Assembly: GCF_005871085.1 (NCBI RefSeq)
Contig: NZ_VAUP01000042.1
Coordinates: forward strand, 160,650-224,649
Direction of reading: 5' to 3'
From: Xanthobacter autotrophicus
GTDB taxonomy: Bacteria > Pseudomonadota > Alphaproteobacteria > Rhizobiales > Xanthobacteraceae
DNA length: 64,000 nucleotides
Numbering within the stretch: the first letter of the stretch is position 1; each line of letters opens with the position of its first letter. Shown here piece after piece: positions 7,191-18,949 of this stretch. The position numbers were made by a program, and so were the translations under genes. The notes under the pieces were generated by a model. The model was given only the letters and a program-made list of their open reading frames with translations, did not search any database and was not told where the DNA came from.

Positions 7191-9290
7191 TCACCCCTCG
7201 AATGAAACCGACCTGAGCGGATAGGGCGTTGTCGGCAAGACCTTCAGGCGCTTGTTCCAGTCCCGGCTTGATCGGTCGGGTAGCTCACAGACACCTTCCG
7301 CATAAGTATCCACGCTGCGCAGCAGAAATCTCGCGCGCTCGACTTCGCCAGAGGTGTGGAGATCCCCTGCGTCGCGGAGCACCATATAGCCGTAGACTTG
7401 TCGATTATCCAAATACTGTGGAACGCCGAGCCGGCGCGCGCTTTCCGAAAAAATAACGTAAGGATGGCGCGCGGTTGCGTCCTCGCCGGACAGCCCCTCC
7501 CGCACATCCGTGCGGACAAGATAACAGCCGTTGACGACCGGCTGCTCCAGAATACCACGCACCTGTTGCCCCAGGATCAGGGAATATAGATCAGATTCCT
7601 TGAAGTATCCGTTCGCATCGATCTGCGAATGATAGTTTGAATAGGGGTTGCCCGGCTCCACCGAGCGCAGGAAGGGGGCGACGATGGGCAGATCGAGCGC
7701 CACCAATTCCCGCAGCGTGCAAGGTCGCACGAAGTGGCCCACATCCGCTATGAAGCAGAAATCGCAGGCATTTTCCTCCGCGCGGTCCAAGCAGCCGTTG
7801 CGGACCTGCCCGAGACGGCGAGCCCGCTCCAACTCCCGCTCCAACTCCCGCTCATGGCCCCCGAGCGGTCTGGCGTGCCCTTCCACATCATCGCATTCAA
7901 ACTCCACCCCGGCGTAGAGGTCACCGTTCCGTTCGACCCATTCGCGCAGGAGGCGCTCGGTTCCGTCCGTGCTGTCGCAGGCATGGATATGGAGGACGAT
8001 GGCCGATTTCGGATAGTCCAACGCTTCGATGCACTCCAGATACAGGGGCAGAACCGCCTCCTTCTGGCTCGCCAGTATGGCGACGAGCACGCGCGGCTCC
8101 CCCTTCACGCGGGACCTAAGCGCCCGCTGCGGCCGCAGCCCGTGCAGCTCGGCCAAGCTTTCGGCGGCGGAAGCCCCCGGAAGGGGGCCGCGTGGCAGGC
8201 CCTCGCTGGCGAGGCGCGCATTTTCCACCACCCGCGCCATATCCTCCGCCGAAAGCTTCGCCGTGGTGAGGATCTTCAGACTGGCATCAAGGCTCTCCCG
8301 CTTGCGCCCGGAGTGATACGCATTGACCGAAAATTCATCCAGGAGCCCGTGCCCGTAGATCCACGGTTCCACGAACAAGGCGTCTGTCGGCAACGGGATG
8401 GCCAGTCCGCGCCTGGCGATTTGATATCCCTCGTCATGGCGCCCCTTGTGGCGGCAGAATCGGCTGGCGTTGTGCAGGGCTTCGGCGCGCGTGGGCAGCG
8501 CATCGCTGGCACGAAGGTAGGCGTCGATGACCTCCCGCTCGGGGCGTCCAAGCTGTTCCTTCAACTGCGCGGCCGCATAGAGGCTGATGAAAACCTCCTC
8601 CTGCCAGAAGCCGAGCTCGGCCCGCAGCAGGTAGTTTTCCAGTGCCTTTTCGCGGTCCCTGCAATCGCGATAGCTTTGCGCCAGATAAAACCGGTAGCGT
8701 GCGATCAGGAAGGGATTGGTCTCGGTCCGCAATGCAGCTTCCAGAATGGTCACATCGCGCCGGTATGTCGTCGGATCCTTCCTGCGGGCGCCATCATTGT
8801 TGCGCCGCATCGTAATTTCGGACAAGCGCCCGTGGGGAGCGGCACCCTCGCAGGTGAGGTATTCGTGCAGCACCCCCTCGTAGCGCCAGGGCAGTGCGCT
8901 GCGCACCAGTTGCGGGCGCTGGTAGACGATGGTGGCATCGTTGATCGTCACCATGTAGGAATCGCCGGTCAGCGCGGGCAAGGCGCCATCGCCGTTGATT
9001 TCCAGCGTGTCGTCGGCATCGATGATGAAAGTGTAATCACCCTTCCCGCGCGCCAGTGCCAGAGCTTCCGAACGGTTGTGCGCGAAATCCCGCCATGGCC
9101 GCTCGTGCAACTCGCCGGGCAGATCTTTCAGATGCGCGCGGATAATGTCCTGCGTCCCGTCGGTCGATCCTGTATCCACGATCACCCAGCGATCGATGAT
9201 CGGGCGCACGCTGTCCAGACACCGACGAATGACTTCGGCCTCGTCCTTGACGATCATGTTCAGACAGACCATCTGACCTGCAGCGTTCAT
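7191..9290 (-). CDS. Two-domain glycosyltransferase: GT2, helical repeats, collagen-type galactosyltransferase-like C-terminus
   Basis: A 699-aa cytoplasmic protein. The start is ATG at 9290, with GGAGGA upstream. Residues 1-130 are a GT2-type domain (MVCLNMIVKDEAE, DTGSTDGTQD, and IIDADDTLEI with DxD at 91-93). Residues about 170-350 are TPR-like helices. From about residue 395 a second GT-A domain begins (VLVAILASQKE, ECIEALDYPKS, HACDSTDGTERLLREW) and continues with CFIADVGHFVRPCTL, IVAPFLRS, NYHSQIDANGYF and YGYMVL. This order of blocks is like that of procollagen galactosyltransferases (GT25/COLGALT type), although the metal-binding pair reads DVG rather than DxD. Given the collagen-like gene 7 kb away, it is a good candidate for decorating that protein, an inference from context. 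Confidence 0.8.
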   Translation of the reverse strand: MNAAGQMVCLNMIVKDEAEVIRRCLDSVRPIIDRWVIVDTGSTDGTQDIIRAHLKDLPGELHERPWRDFAHNRSEALALARGKGDYTFIIDADDTLEINGDGALPALTGDSYMVTINDATIVYQRPQLVRSALPWRYEGVLHEYLTCEGAAPHGRLSEITMRRNNDGARRKDPTTYRRDVTILEAALRTETNPFLIARYRFYLAQSYRDCRDREKALENYLLRAELGFWQEEVFISLYAAAQLKEQLGRPEREVIDAYLRASDALPTRAEALHNASRFCRHKGRHDEGYQIARRGLAIPLPTDALFVEPWIYGHGLLDEFSVNAYHSGRKRESLDASLKILTTAKLSAEDMARVVENARLASEGLPRGPLPGASAAESLAELHGLRPQRALRSRVKGEPRVLVAILASQKEAVLPLYLECIEALDYPKSAIVLHIHACDSTDGTERLLREWVERNGDLYAGVEFECDDVEGHARPLGGHERELERELERARRLGQVRNGCLDRAEENACDFCFIADVGHFVRPCTLRELVALDLPIVAPFLRSVEPGNPYSNYHSQIDANGYFKESDLYSLILGQQVRGILEQPVVNGCYLVRTDVREGLSGEDATARHPYVIFSESARRLGVPQYLDNRQVYGYMVLRDAGDLHTSGEVERARFLLRSVDTYAEGVCELPDRSSRDWNKRLKVLPTTPYPLRSVSFEG

Positions 9291-9370
9291 CGAACGTCCT
9301 CCGCGTGCAGGACCGGCGGCGCGCCTGATCCCGATGAAAGGGATTTTTCCATGCCAGTCGCAGGCCGACC

Positions 9371-10252
9371 ATGAAACGACGCTGCTTTCTGTCCCTGCTG
9401 GGGGCTGGCCTGCTTCTGCCCATCCGGCGGGCGCTGGCATGGACCAGGCCCAGCGAGGTGGTGCCCGGCGAAACCGATCTGCTCGGTGCCCGGCTTCAGC
9501 TTGGCGGCGACTGGGGCGGTTCGACGCCGGCGGACGCCAGCGTGGTGATCGGGAGCATGCGGGCTGGTTGCCTGGGGGGCGTGGCGCTTGTCTCCGACGC
9601 CCAGCCCAAGCGGCTGCGGATCGACAACAAGACCGGCAAAAACCCTTCCGTGTGGCTGCATTCCGGCAATTCGACCACGGCCTGGGTCACCGTCATCGTC
9701 GGCACCCGCGACTGGTGCAACCTTGCCTATCAGTTCGGACACGAACTGGGACATGTGCTCTGCAACAGCTGGGAGCGCAATGCCAAGCCGCGCAACCCCT
9801 GCCAGTGGCTTGAGGAAGCACTGGCCGAGGCTTTCACCCTGCGGGGGCTGGGGCGCATGGCCGACGGGTGGGCGCGCAGCCCCCCGTTCCCGAACGATGC
9901 CGCCTATGCCACGTCCATCCGAGACTACCGGGAAACCCTCCTCGCCGGCTATCGGACCACGGCGCTGGCCCAGGGCATGGCGGCCGGCTTCCCGGCCTGG
10001 TTCGCCGCCCATGACGTATTCTTCGAAACGCACGGCGGTCTCGACGACGCCAAGGGGGCGGTGTCGACCATGCTCGGCCTGCTGGAGGATGATGCGGACG
10101 CGGTTGCCGACCTTGGAGCCCTGAACCGCTGGCCGGGGCGCAGCGGCATCCCCCTGCCCGACTATCTCGACCGGTGGGAGGAAAGCTGCGCGCAATTGGG
10201 CGCGCCCAACCGGTTGCCAGGGAAAATAAGGGCACTGCTCGCCAACCGGTAG
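9371..10252 (+). CDS. Tat-exported HExxH (putative zinc peptidase) protein
   Basis: A 293-aa protein with a twin-arginine-like signal (MKRRCFLSLLGAGLLL, cleavage probably after ALA). The mature domain carries QFGHELGHVLC (HELGH at about residues 124-128) and, about 20 residues later, WLEEALAEAF, which could supply the third zinc ligand of a gluzincin-type site. No family name is certain. It is transcribed divergently from the glycosyltransferase with an 80-base gap, and convergently with the Sel1 gene, so it lies inside the collagen-like locus. A role in maturing the exported protein or trimming envelope material is possible but only inferred. Confidence 0.65.
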   Translation: MKRRCFLSLLGAGLLLPIRRALAWTRPSEVVPGETDLLGARLQLGGDWGGSTPADASVVIGSMRAGCLGGVALVSDAQPKRLRIDNKTGKNPSVWLHSGNSTTAWVTVIVGTRDWCNLAYQFGHELGHVLCNSWERNAKPRNPCQWLEEALAEAFTLRGLGRMADGWARSPPFPNDAAYATSIRDYRETLLAGYRTTALAQGMAAGFPAWFAAHDVFFETHGGLDDAKGAVSTMLGLLEDDADAVADLGALNRWPGRSGIPLPDYLDRWEESCAQLGAPNRLPGKIRALLANR

Positions 10253-10380
10253 AAGGTCAAACTGCGCATGGGACGCGCTAGGCATGCCTGTCTCCTCGCC
10301 ACGGTTCAGGTGCGCTCTCGATCAGGCTCCGAACGGTCGGGCTGCGGCGGAAAGGGGAGCAGCGTCTATCAAGGTCCGCA

Positions 10381-10412
10381 TTCTCGGCCCCACCTTTACG
10401 GGACGCCGAGAA
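10381..10412. terminator. Inverted repeat between convergent genes
   Basis: TTCTCGGC (10381-10388) pairs perfectly with GCCGAGAA (10405-10412) over a 16-base loop, between the convergent peptidase-like and Sel1 genes. No T-run follows on either strand, so it is only a possible terminator. Confidence 0.35.
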
Positions 10413-10477
10413 GGTGAAGCGCATGCGCCGCACGGGCACGAGAGCAGCCGGAGGGTGGATTTGGTCGGCCATCGGCA

Positions 10478-12301
10478 TCACGCGGCTTCGGGCGCGTCGG
10501 CGCCGGTCGGCATGCCGGCCGCCATCCCGCCGTCGATGGCCAGCGACCGCTCAAATGCGGCCAGTTCGTCGGCCGCCTCGGGCAGTCCCAACGCCTGCGC
10601 CTGCACGTACCAGCGTCGGCCGGCCTCGATATCCAGCGGGCCGCCCAGGCCCCGTGCCGCGTAGCGCGCAAGCATGAGGGCGGCGCGCGGGTTACCACCC
10701 TCGGCCGCCTCCATGAACCAGCGCCGGGCCTGCGGGAGGTCCGGCTCGATATCGTGTCCGCCCGCATGCAGCGCTCCCAGGGCGAACATTGCGCCGGCGT
10801 GACCCTCGGACGCCGCGCGCAGGAACCAGGATTTCGCGCTCTGATGGTCGCGCGGCACCCCGCGGCCATCCATGTGGATCTCGGCCAGCGCCGCCTGCGC
10901 CTCCGCCATTCCGGCATTGGCGGCACGGGTGAACCAGATGGCGGCCTGGACCTCGTCCTGCGCCACGCCACGGCCGTCCGCAAGCATCCGGCCATACCAA
11001 TACTGCGCGTCCACCACGCCCTCGGCGGCCCGCTTCAGCCAGAAGGCGGCGCGCTCGTCGTTGCGCGGCAGGCCGAAGCCCTCGGCAAGGCAGACGGCAT
11101 AGTTGAACGCCCCCAGCAGGTCGCCCTGCTCGGCCGCGCGCTCGAACCATTCGTGGACCGGCGGCGGATCATCGGTGAGGCTCGCAGCCGTCCCCGCCTG
11201 CAGCAGGGCTGCCAGGCTGCCCTGGGCGGGGGGATCTCCCGCCTCGGCCGCCTGCTTGAACCAGATTGCCGCTTCATCGGGATCACGGACCACGCCGGCG
11301 CCGGTGAGGTAGAGCATCCCCAGCGCGCGAGCCGCTGCGCTGTGCCCGCGTTCCGCGGCGATGCGGAACCAATGGGCCGATTCCGCGTAGTTTGGCGGCA
11401 GGGCACCACCCTGGGCATAGATACCACCGAGCATCGCCGCCGCGTCGGCGTCGCCGCCCAGACCCGCGCGGCGTAGCCAGGTTTCCCCATTCAGCGCGTC
11501 CACCGCTCCACCACGGCCTTCCAGCAGAAGCAGGCCCAGCCGGGCTTGGGCTTTGCCCAGTCCGGCCTTCGCCGCGATGGCGTAGTGATGACGGGCGGCG
11601 ACCTCGTCCAGCGGCGTACCCACCGCGCGCTCGGCGCTGACGCCGAGCAGGTAATGCGCCGTGGGCAGGCCCGCCTCCGCCGCGCGAAGCATATGCTGGC
11701 GCGCGACAGCCAGGTTTTCCGCCGTGGAATCGCGCATCATCAGGGCGATGGCGTAGCCGAGCTGGCCCTGCGGGCAATCCTGTTCGGCGGATCTGCGGTA
11801 CCAGTCGAACGCCGCCTCGGGATGGCGCAGGTCCGGCGGCCCAGCCGAGAAGATATAGGCCAGCATGGCCTGGGCATCGGCCGCACCGGCATCGGCCGCC
11901 CGATGGGCCCAGATCTCCGCCGCGTGAAAATCCGCCTGGCTGCTCGCGACCGGCTCGAACAGCCCCGCGTCGCGCTCGACCGCCGCCTCCGGCAGCCCGA
12001 ACAGATGAAGCTGGGCGAGACCGCACTGCGCGCGCACATGCCCGGCGATCGCCGCCCGATGGTACCAGCGCGCCGCTTCAACAAGGTCGTTGGGCGTGCC
12101 CTTTCCCTCAACAAGGCACTCGCCGACCCTGAAAGACGCTTCGGCGTCCCCCGCCTCGGCGGCCACGACGAACAAGGCGAACGCGCGCCCGGGAGACGCC
12201 TCGCAAAGGCGCTCGGCGCGCTGGCGTGCCCGCTCCGGCGAGCCGAACGCGAAGCGATCCAGCCGTCCGGCGAAGAAGTGCGACAGGGTCATGTGGGTCA
12301 C
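10478..12301 (-). CDS. Sel1-repeat (SEL1-like) protein
   Basis: A 607-aa protein made almost wholly of Sel1-type helix-turn-helix repeats of about 36 residues, for example AASWYHRAAIAGHVRAQ-like units and LGMLYLTGAGVVRDPDEA. No signal peptide or membrane helix is visible, so it is probably cytoplasmic. Start is GTG 12301 or ATG 12292, three bases or more after the stop of the membrane-fusion protein gene, with GGGAG upstream. Sel1 proteins serve as scaffolds for protein-protein contacts. Its place directly behind the exporter genes suggests a chaperone or docking role for the collagen-like substrate or the glycosyltransferase, which is an inference from gene order. Confidence 0.85.
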   Translation of the reverse strand: MTHMTLSHFFAGRLDRFAFGSPERARQRAERLCEASPGRAFALFVVAAEAGDAEASFRVGECLVEGKGTPNDLVEAARWYHRAAIAGHVRAQCGLAQLHLFGLPEAAVERDAGLFEPVASSQADFHAAEIWAHRAADAGAADAQAMLAYIFSAGPPDLRHPEAAFDWYRRSAEQDCPQGQLGYAIALMMRDSTAENLAVARQHMLRAAEAGLPTAHYLLGVSAERAVGTPLDEVAARHHYAIAAKAGLGKAQARLGLLLLEGRGGAVDALNGETWLRRAGLGGDADAAAMLGGIYAQGGALPPNYAESAHWFRIAAERGHSAAARALGMLYLTGAGVVRDPDEAAIWFKQAAEAGDPPAQGSLAALLQAGTAASLTDDPPPVHEWFERAAEQGDLLGAFNYAVCLAEGFGLPRNDERAAFWLKRAAEGVVDAQYWYGRMLADGRGVAQDEVQAAIWFTRAANAGMAEAQAALAEIHMDGRGVPRDHQSAKSWFLRAASEGHAGAMFALGALHAGGHDIEPDLPQARRWFMEAAEGGNPRAALMLARYAARGLGGPLDIEAGRRWYVQAQALGLPEAADELAAFERSLAIDGGMAAGMPTGADAPEAA

Positions 12302-12304
12302 GGT

Positions 12305-13702
12305 TCATGGCTCCCGCATGCTGCCGTAGGCAACAGGCATGATCTTCGTGATGAAGTAGGACAGCACGGACCGCGTCCCGACCTTTATGTCGGCCGTCAC
12401 CGGCATGCCGGGCATCAGCCGGAAGCCCGGCGGGGTGTCGTGCATCATCAACTCATCGAGCACGATATCGCCCTTGTAATAGAGCGAGCGCGGCCGGTTT
12501 GGCAGCGCCGAGCCGCCTTCCTGAACCGTGGTCTCCGGGCTGAAACTGTCGGCACTGATCGCACTTACCGATCCGCGGGCGCTGCCGTACTGCAGGTAGG
12601 GCAGCGTGTCGAACTTGATGGTGACCTGGTCGCCCTGACGAACGTAGCCGCTGTCGATGCCGGAAATATCCGCCTCCACCGAGAGCCGCGCATCGAGCGG
12701 AACAAGGTAGATCAGCGGCTCCGCGCTGCTGACCACCGAACCCACCGAGATCTTGGCCACCGAGAGCACGATCGCGTCGCGGGGCGCGATCAACGCCACG
12801 AGCTCGTGGTGCAGATCGGCCTTGGCAAGGTCCTGCTGGGCCTGCACCAGCCGGCGACGCGTATCGGCCAGTTCCTGGGAGGTCTCGCTGTTCCAGTGCT
12901 GGACGAAAGCCTCGCGCTCGGCCTGCTGGGCGGCCAGCTTGCGCCCCCCCTGGGCGGCATCCGATTTCGCCTGGGAGAGCGACGCAGCCATGGTCAGCCG
13001 GGTATCCTGGGCCAGCAGCGTGTTGAGCAGGCTGCCGACTTTCAGATCCTCGAGCTTCTGGCGCATTCCCTCGACCCTCACCGCAAGGTCGAGCCGTTCG
13101 ACAAAATATTCGGCCTGAGAATTATTGCCGGAAATCTGGGTCTTCAGCTCGTTGATCTTCTGGTCGAAGTTCAAAAGAGAAAAGCTGTTCCCGCTAGATC
13201 TCTGACGGAAGATGGATTCCTGGAGCTCCGCGTGCGGATTGGTCAGGTCTGGCAGGTAGACCGCGCCAAGGGTCTCCGCCTTGAGCCGCGCGGTCTTGGC
13301 GGTGAGCAGATCAACCTGATCCTTTATGGCCACCGCGTCGGCGGAACTGAAGGTCGGGTTGAGGCGGGCCAGCACCTGGCCTTTGCGGACGATGTCGCCC
13401 TTCCGCACGTCGATGCTCTCGACGATGGTCTGATCAAAGGGCTGGAGCAGGATATTGGGCGCATCGGCCACCAGCTTGCCGGTGGCCGAAACCACCTTGT
13501 CGATGCGGATCAGCCCGCAGGCGACGAGCAGCGAGACGACGAGCAGGAAGACGAAGAGATTGATCGCGCGCGATAGCCTCGGCACCCGGGTGGCGATGAC
13601 CGCCGCCGACGGGCTTTCGAATTCGAGCACGGCCAGCGGGAGGGGTTTGCCGCCCGCGGCGTCGTCAGCCTCTCTGGGTGAAGTTCGGAGCAGGCGCAAC
13701 AT
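12305..13702 (-). CDS. Type I secretion membrane-fusion (HlyD-family) protein
   Basis: A 465-aa periplasmic adaptor. After a short cytoplasmic segment there is one membrane helix (LFVFLLVVSLLVACGLI, about residues 43-60), then a lipoyl/barrel half (VVSATGKL, DIVRKGQVLARL), a long coiled-coil hairpin (about 120-310) and the returning barrel (VALIAPRDAIVLSV, VTIKFDTLPYLQYG). This is the HlyD layout that links an inner-membrane ABC exporter to a TolC-type pore. The start is ATG 13702; the gene overlaps the upstream exporter gene by 38 bases, so translation is probably coupled. No outer-membrane partner is encoded nearby, so a housekeeping TolC is presumably used. Confidence 0.93.
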   Translation of the reverse strand: MLRLLRTSPREADDAAGGKPLPLAVLEFESPSAAVIATRVPRLSRAINLFVFLLVVSLLVACGLIRIDKVVSATGKLVADAPNILLQPFDQTIVESIDVRKGDIVRKGQVLARLNPTFSSADAVAIKDQVDLLTAKTARLKAETLGAVYLPDLTNPHAELQESIFRQRSSGNSFSLLNFDQKINELKTQISGNNSQAEYFVERLDLAVRVEGMRQKLEDLKVGSLLNTLLAQDTRLTMAASLSQAKSDAAQGGRKLAAQQAEREAFVQHWNSETSQELADTRRRLVQAQQDLAKADLHHELVALIAPRDAIVLSVAKISVGSVVSSAEPLIYLVPLDARLSVEADISGIDSGYVRQGDQVTIKFDTLPYLQYGSARGSVSAISADSFSPETTVQEGGSALPNRPRSLYYKGDIVLDELMMHDTPPGFRLMPGMPVTADIKVGTRSVLSYFITKIMPVAYGSMREP

Positions 13703-16214
13703 GGGTTTTTCCTTGCGGGTCCGTATGACGGGTCTGCTGCAGCCAGAGATGGCGATAGACGGCGCAGCGCTCGACCAACTCATGGTGCGGGCCAAGGTCG
13801 ACAACCTTGCCGCGATCCAGCACGAGGGTCTGGTCGCAATCGACCAACGAGGAGAGGCGGTGGGAAACGATCACCATGGTGCGCCCGGCTGCCATCCGCT
13901 GGAGATTGGCGTTGATCAGCGCCTCGCTCTCCGGATCGAGCGAAGACGTCGCCTCGTCGAGGATCAGCAGCTTGGGGTCCACGATCAGCGCGCGCGCGAT
14001 GGCCAGCCGCTGGCGCTGGCCGCCGGACAGGTTGGGTGAGCCTTCCTGGATCCAGGTCTCGTAGCCCTGAGGCAGGCGCTCGATGAATTCCTCCGCGCCG
14101 GCGAGCCGCGCCGCGCGCACCGCATCCTCGAAAGTAAGGCCGGGCCGGCCGGCAAGGATGTTGTCCTTCACCGTGCCCCGGAACAGGAAATTGTCCTGCA
14201 GCACGACGCCGAAGCTCTGGCGCAGATGGCGCAGGTTGATCTCCCGCAGATCCGTGCCGTCGATCTTCACCGCGCCCGAATAGTCACGGTTGATGCCCAT
14301 CAGCAGTCGCGTGATCGTGGATTTCCCGGACCCCGAGCGGCCAACGAGCCCGAGCATCGTGCCCGGCTCGATGGCGAAGCTGATCTTGTCGAGGGCCGGG
14401 ACCTTGGTGCCTTCATACTTGAAGGTCACGTCCTCGAAGCTGATGGCGCCGTGGAACTTCGGCCTCAGCCCCTGGGTCAGCGCCCGCCTTTCGGTCGGCC
14501 GGTTGAGAACCCAGCCGACCTGCGAGAGCGCCTGACGGGCTTCCTGGACGTCCTGCAGAAGGCGGGCGAGATTGACCAGCGGGCCGGCGACGCGACCGCC
14601 GAGCATCATGAAGCCGATGAGGCCCCCGAGCGACAGCGGATTGTCCGAACTCAGCGCGATGAAGGCTCCGAGCGCCAGCACTCCGGCCACGGTATACTTC
14701 TCGAACGGCATCACCAGCACCATCGGCCAGTTGCTCAGCTTACCCATCTGAAGGTTGAGCTCACCCAGCTCGGCGACGCGCCGGTCCCATTCCGCCGCGC
14801 GCGTGGATTCCAGGCAGAGCGACTTGATGGTGCGGATGCCGTAGATGCTTTCGACCAGTGTCGAGCCCTTGTTGGATTCCGCCTGAACCAGCTTCGCCGT
14901 CATGCGCGCCAGCGGCCCGAGGAATGCCGCGATGATCGCGGTGATGCAGCCGGCGGCGATCAGCACGGTCCAGGCCAGGGTTGCCTCCATGTAGAACAGG
15001 ACGGGCAGCAGCAGGGCGACCATGGCGATGTCGATGAAGGTCGTCATCATCCGGCCGGTGAGAAAGTCGCGGACGCGATAGAACTGCGCGATCTTGTAGG
15101 AGAGTTCGCCGGCCTGATTGCGCTCGAAGAAATCAATGGGCAGCGTCATCAGCCGATCGAAGATGGCAAGATTGAGCCGCGTATCCAGCCGGCACGCGAG
15201 GATGACGAGCAGCATCCGCCGCGCCCATGTGATCAGCATCTCGAAGACGAGCGCGATGACCAGCACGATGATGATCAGCGTGAGCGTATTGAAGCTCCGA
15301 TACATGATGACGGTATTCAGGGTCGTCATGATCATCAATACGGGCAGAATACTGAGGATCGTTATGGTGACCGAGCCGATCATGACATCCCGCAGGATCG
15401 ACTTCTCTCCCCAGACCAGGCGCGTGAGCAGGCCGAGATCGAAAGGCGCCTCATCCTCGCTGCTTGCGCGGGAGGCCCGCACGAGAAGGGTCGCGCCATC
15501 CCAGACCTGCTTGAGGCGCAGTTCCGCCACAGCCACCGGAGGCTCGAATGCCGGCGCAAGCGGATCGCGCAACAGCAGCACGCCGCGCTCGCGATCGCGC
15601 CCAACCACCAAAGCGGCGTCGCCCCCGGACAGCAGCAGCAGGATGGGCGCCGCACTGTCGATCTTCATCAATTGATGGAAATTGAGACGGATGCTGTGCG
15701 CCCACAGGCCGGATCGCCGGAACCATGCCACCAGAGCGGCTGGAGAAGGGCTGTCCTCGGCGATGACGGATCTGGCTTCACGGGGATCGGGGTCGATGCC
15801 GTGATACCGGGCGATGGTCATCGCCGCGGCCAGCCGCGCGGATGCTTCACCGGTGCCGGAAGCGTCGGGGGCGAGCTTGGGCGCTTCATCCGGCATGGCC
15901 TGTGGCGCATCAGGGCCGGTCGTGCCGGCGCCCGGCGCGGACGCACGGAGCGGCGAAGAAGGACCTTGTTGCGCCGGGGCGTTGGCGTTGCCGGATCGCC
16001 AGCCTTTGGCGAAGACCCCGTCTCCCGCATCCAGCAGCCCCTGCACGCCGACCGCGCCGATGAAGATGTAGCCGAGCGCGAGCAGGGGTTCGGTAACACC
16101 GCTCGCGACCCCGAGGCCAAACATCGGAATGAAGATGACCATCGTCGTCAGGAGAAAGATATTGAGGGCCGACGAGAAGAAGCCCGCAGTCATGATGGCC
16201 CAGCGATGTTTCAT
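13665..16214 (-). CDS. Type I secretion ABC exporter with degenerate C39-like domain and extra N-terminal helices
   Basis: An 849-aa permease-ATPase fusion starting at ATG 16214 behind GAGGA. Residues about 8-60 hold two unexpected membrane helices and a Pro/Ala-rich linker. Residues about 125-265 fit a C39-peptidase-like domain, but neither the catalytic Cys nor the GHF-type His block is present, so it is a docking (CLD) domain as in HlyB. Six helices follow (about 290-560), then the ATPase: Walker A GRSGSGKST (near 625), signature NLSGGQRQR (near 726), Walker B LLILDEATSSLD and H-loop VSHR. It lies 112 bases after the collagen-like gene and overlaps the HlyD gene, so the natural substrate is the collagen-like protein. 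No leader-cleaving activity is expected. Confidence 0.92.
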   Translation of the reverse strand: MKHRWAIMTAGFFSSALNIFLLTTMVIFIPMFGLGVASGVTEPLLALGYIFIGAVGVQGLLDAGDGVFAKGWRSGNANAPAQQGPSSPLRASAPGAGTTGPDAPQAMPDEAPKLAPDASGTGEASARLAAAMTIARYHGIDPDPREARSVIAEDSPSPAALVAWFRRSGLWAHSIRLNFHQLMKIDSAAPILLLLSGGDAALVVGRDRERGVLLLRDPLAPAFEPPVAVAELRLKQVWDGATLLVRASRASSEDEAPFDLGLLTRLVWGEKSILRDVMIGSVTITILSILPVLMIMTTLNTVIMYRSFNTLTLIIIVLVIALVFEMLITWARRMLLVILACRLDTRLNLAIFDRLMTLPIDFFERNQAGELSYKIAQFYRVRDFLTGRMMTTFIDIAMVALLLPVLFYMEATLAWTVLIAAGCITAIIAAFLGPLARMTAKLVQAESNKGSTLVESIYGIRTIKSLCLESTRAAEWDRRVAELGELNLQMGKLSNWPMVLVMPFEKYTVAGVLALGAFIALSSDNPLSLGGLIGFMMLGGRVAGPLVNLARLLQDVQEARQALSQVGWVLNRPTERRALTQGLRPKFHGAISFEDVTFKYEGTKVPALDKISFAIEPGTMLGLVGRSGSGKSTITRLLMGINRDYSGAVKIDGTDLREINLRHLRQSFGVVLQDNFLFRGTVKDNILAGRPGLTFEDAVRAARLAGAEEFIERLPQGYETWIQEGSPNLSGGQRQRLAIARALIVDPKLLILDEATSSLDPESEALINANLQRMAAGRTMVIVSHRLSSLVDCDQTLVLDRGKVVDLGPHHELVERCAVYRHLWLQQTRHTDPQGKTHVAPAPNFTQRG

Positions 16215-16287
16215 CTGTCGGATCCTCGACGTGCGGAAAAGAACCTGGGTAAGTCCGGCTGATAGTCCGAAATGAAAAATCGGAGAA

Positions 16288-16307
16288 GATCGGCCTTTCG
16301 GCCGGTC
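16288..16307 (-). terminator. Hairpin between collagen-like gene and exporter gene
   Basis: On the minus strand GACCGGCC, a GAAA loop and GGCCGATC form an eight-base stem with one mismatch, followed by a weak T-rich stretch. It lies 20 bases after the collagen-like stop codon and could act as a leaky terminator or mRNA-end stabiliser, giving more substrate than exporter. Confidence 0.5.
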
Positions 16308-16326
16308 TTCCCCGCTTGTTCGCAGA

Positions 16327-18915
<2,589 letters not shown>

Positions 18916-18949
18916 CTAACGCTGATGGTGTCCGCTGATGGCTGGAGGT

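Noticed and set aside
7734..9374. Long plus-strand frame of 546 codons opposite the glycosyltransferase
   Set aside because: It is a high-G+C antisense shadow; the minus strand carries clear glycosyltransferase motifs.
11546..13576. Long plus-strand frame of 676 codons opposite the Sel1 and HlyD genes
   Set aside because: It spans two real genes on the other strand, is Arg/His/Gln-rich and has no domain.
14226..16262. Long plus-strand frame of 678 codons opposite the ABC exporter
   Set aside because: It is an antisense shadow with low-complexity Arg/Asp/His composition; the exporter motifs are on the minus strand.
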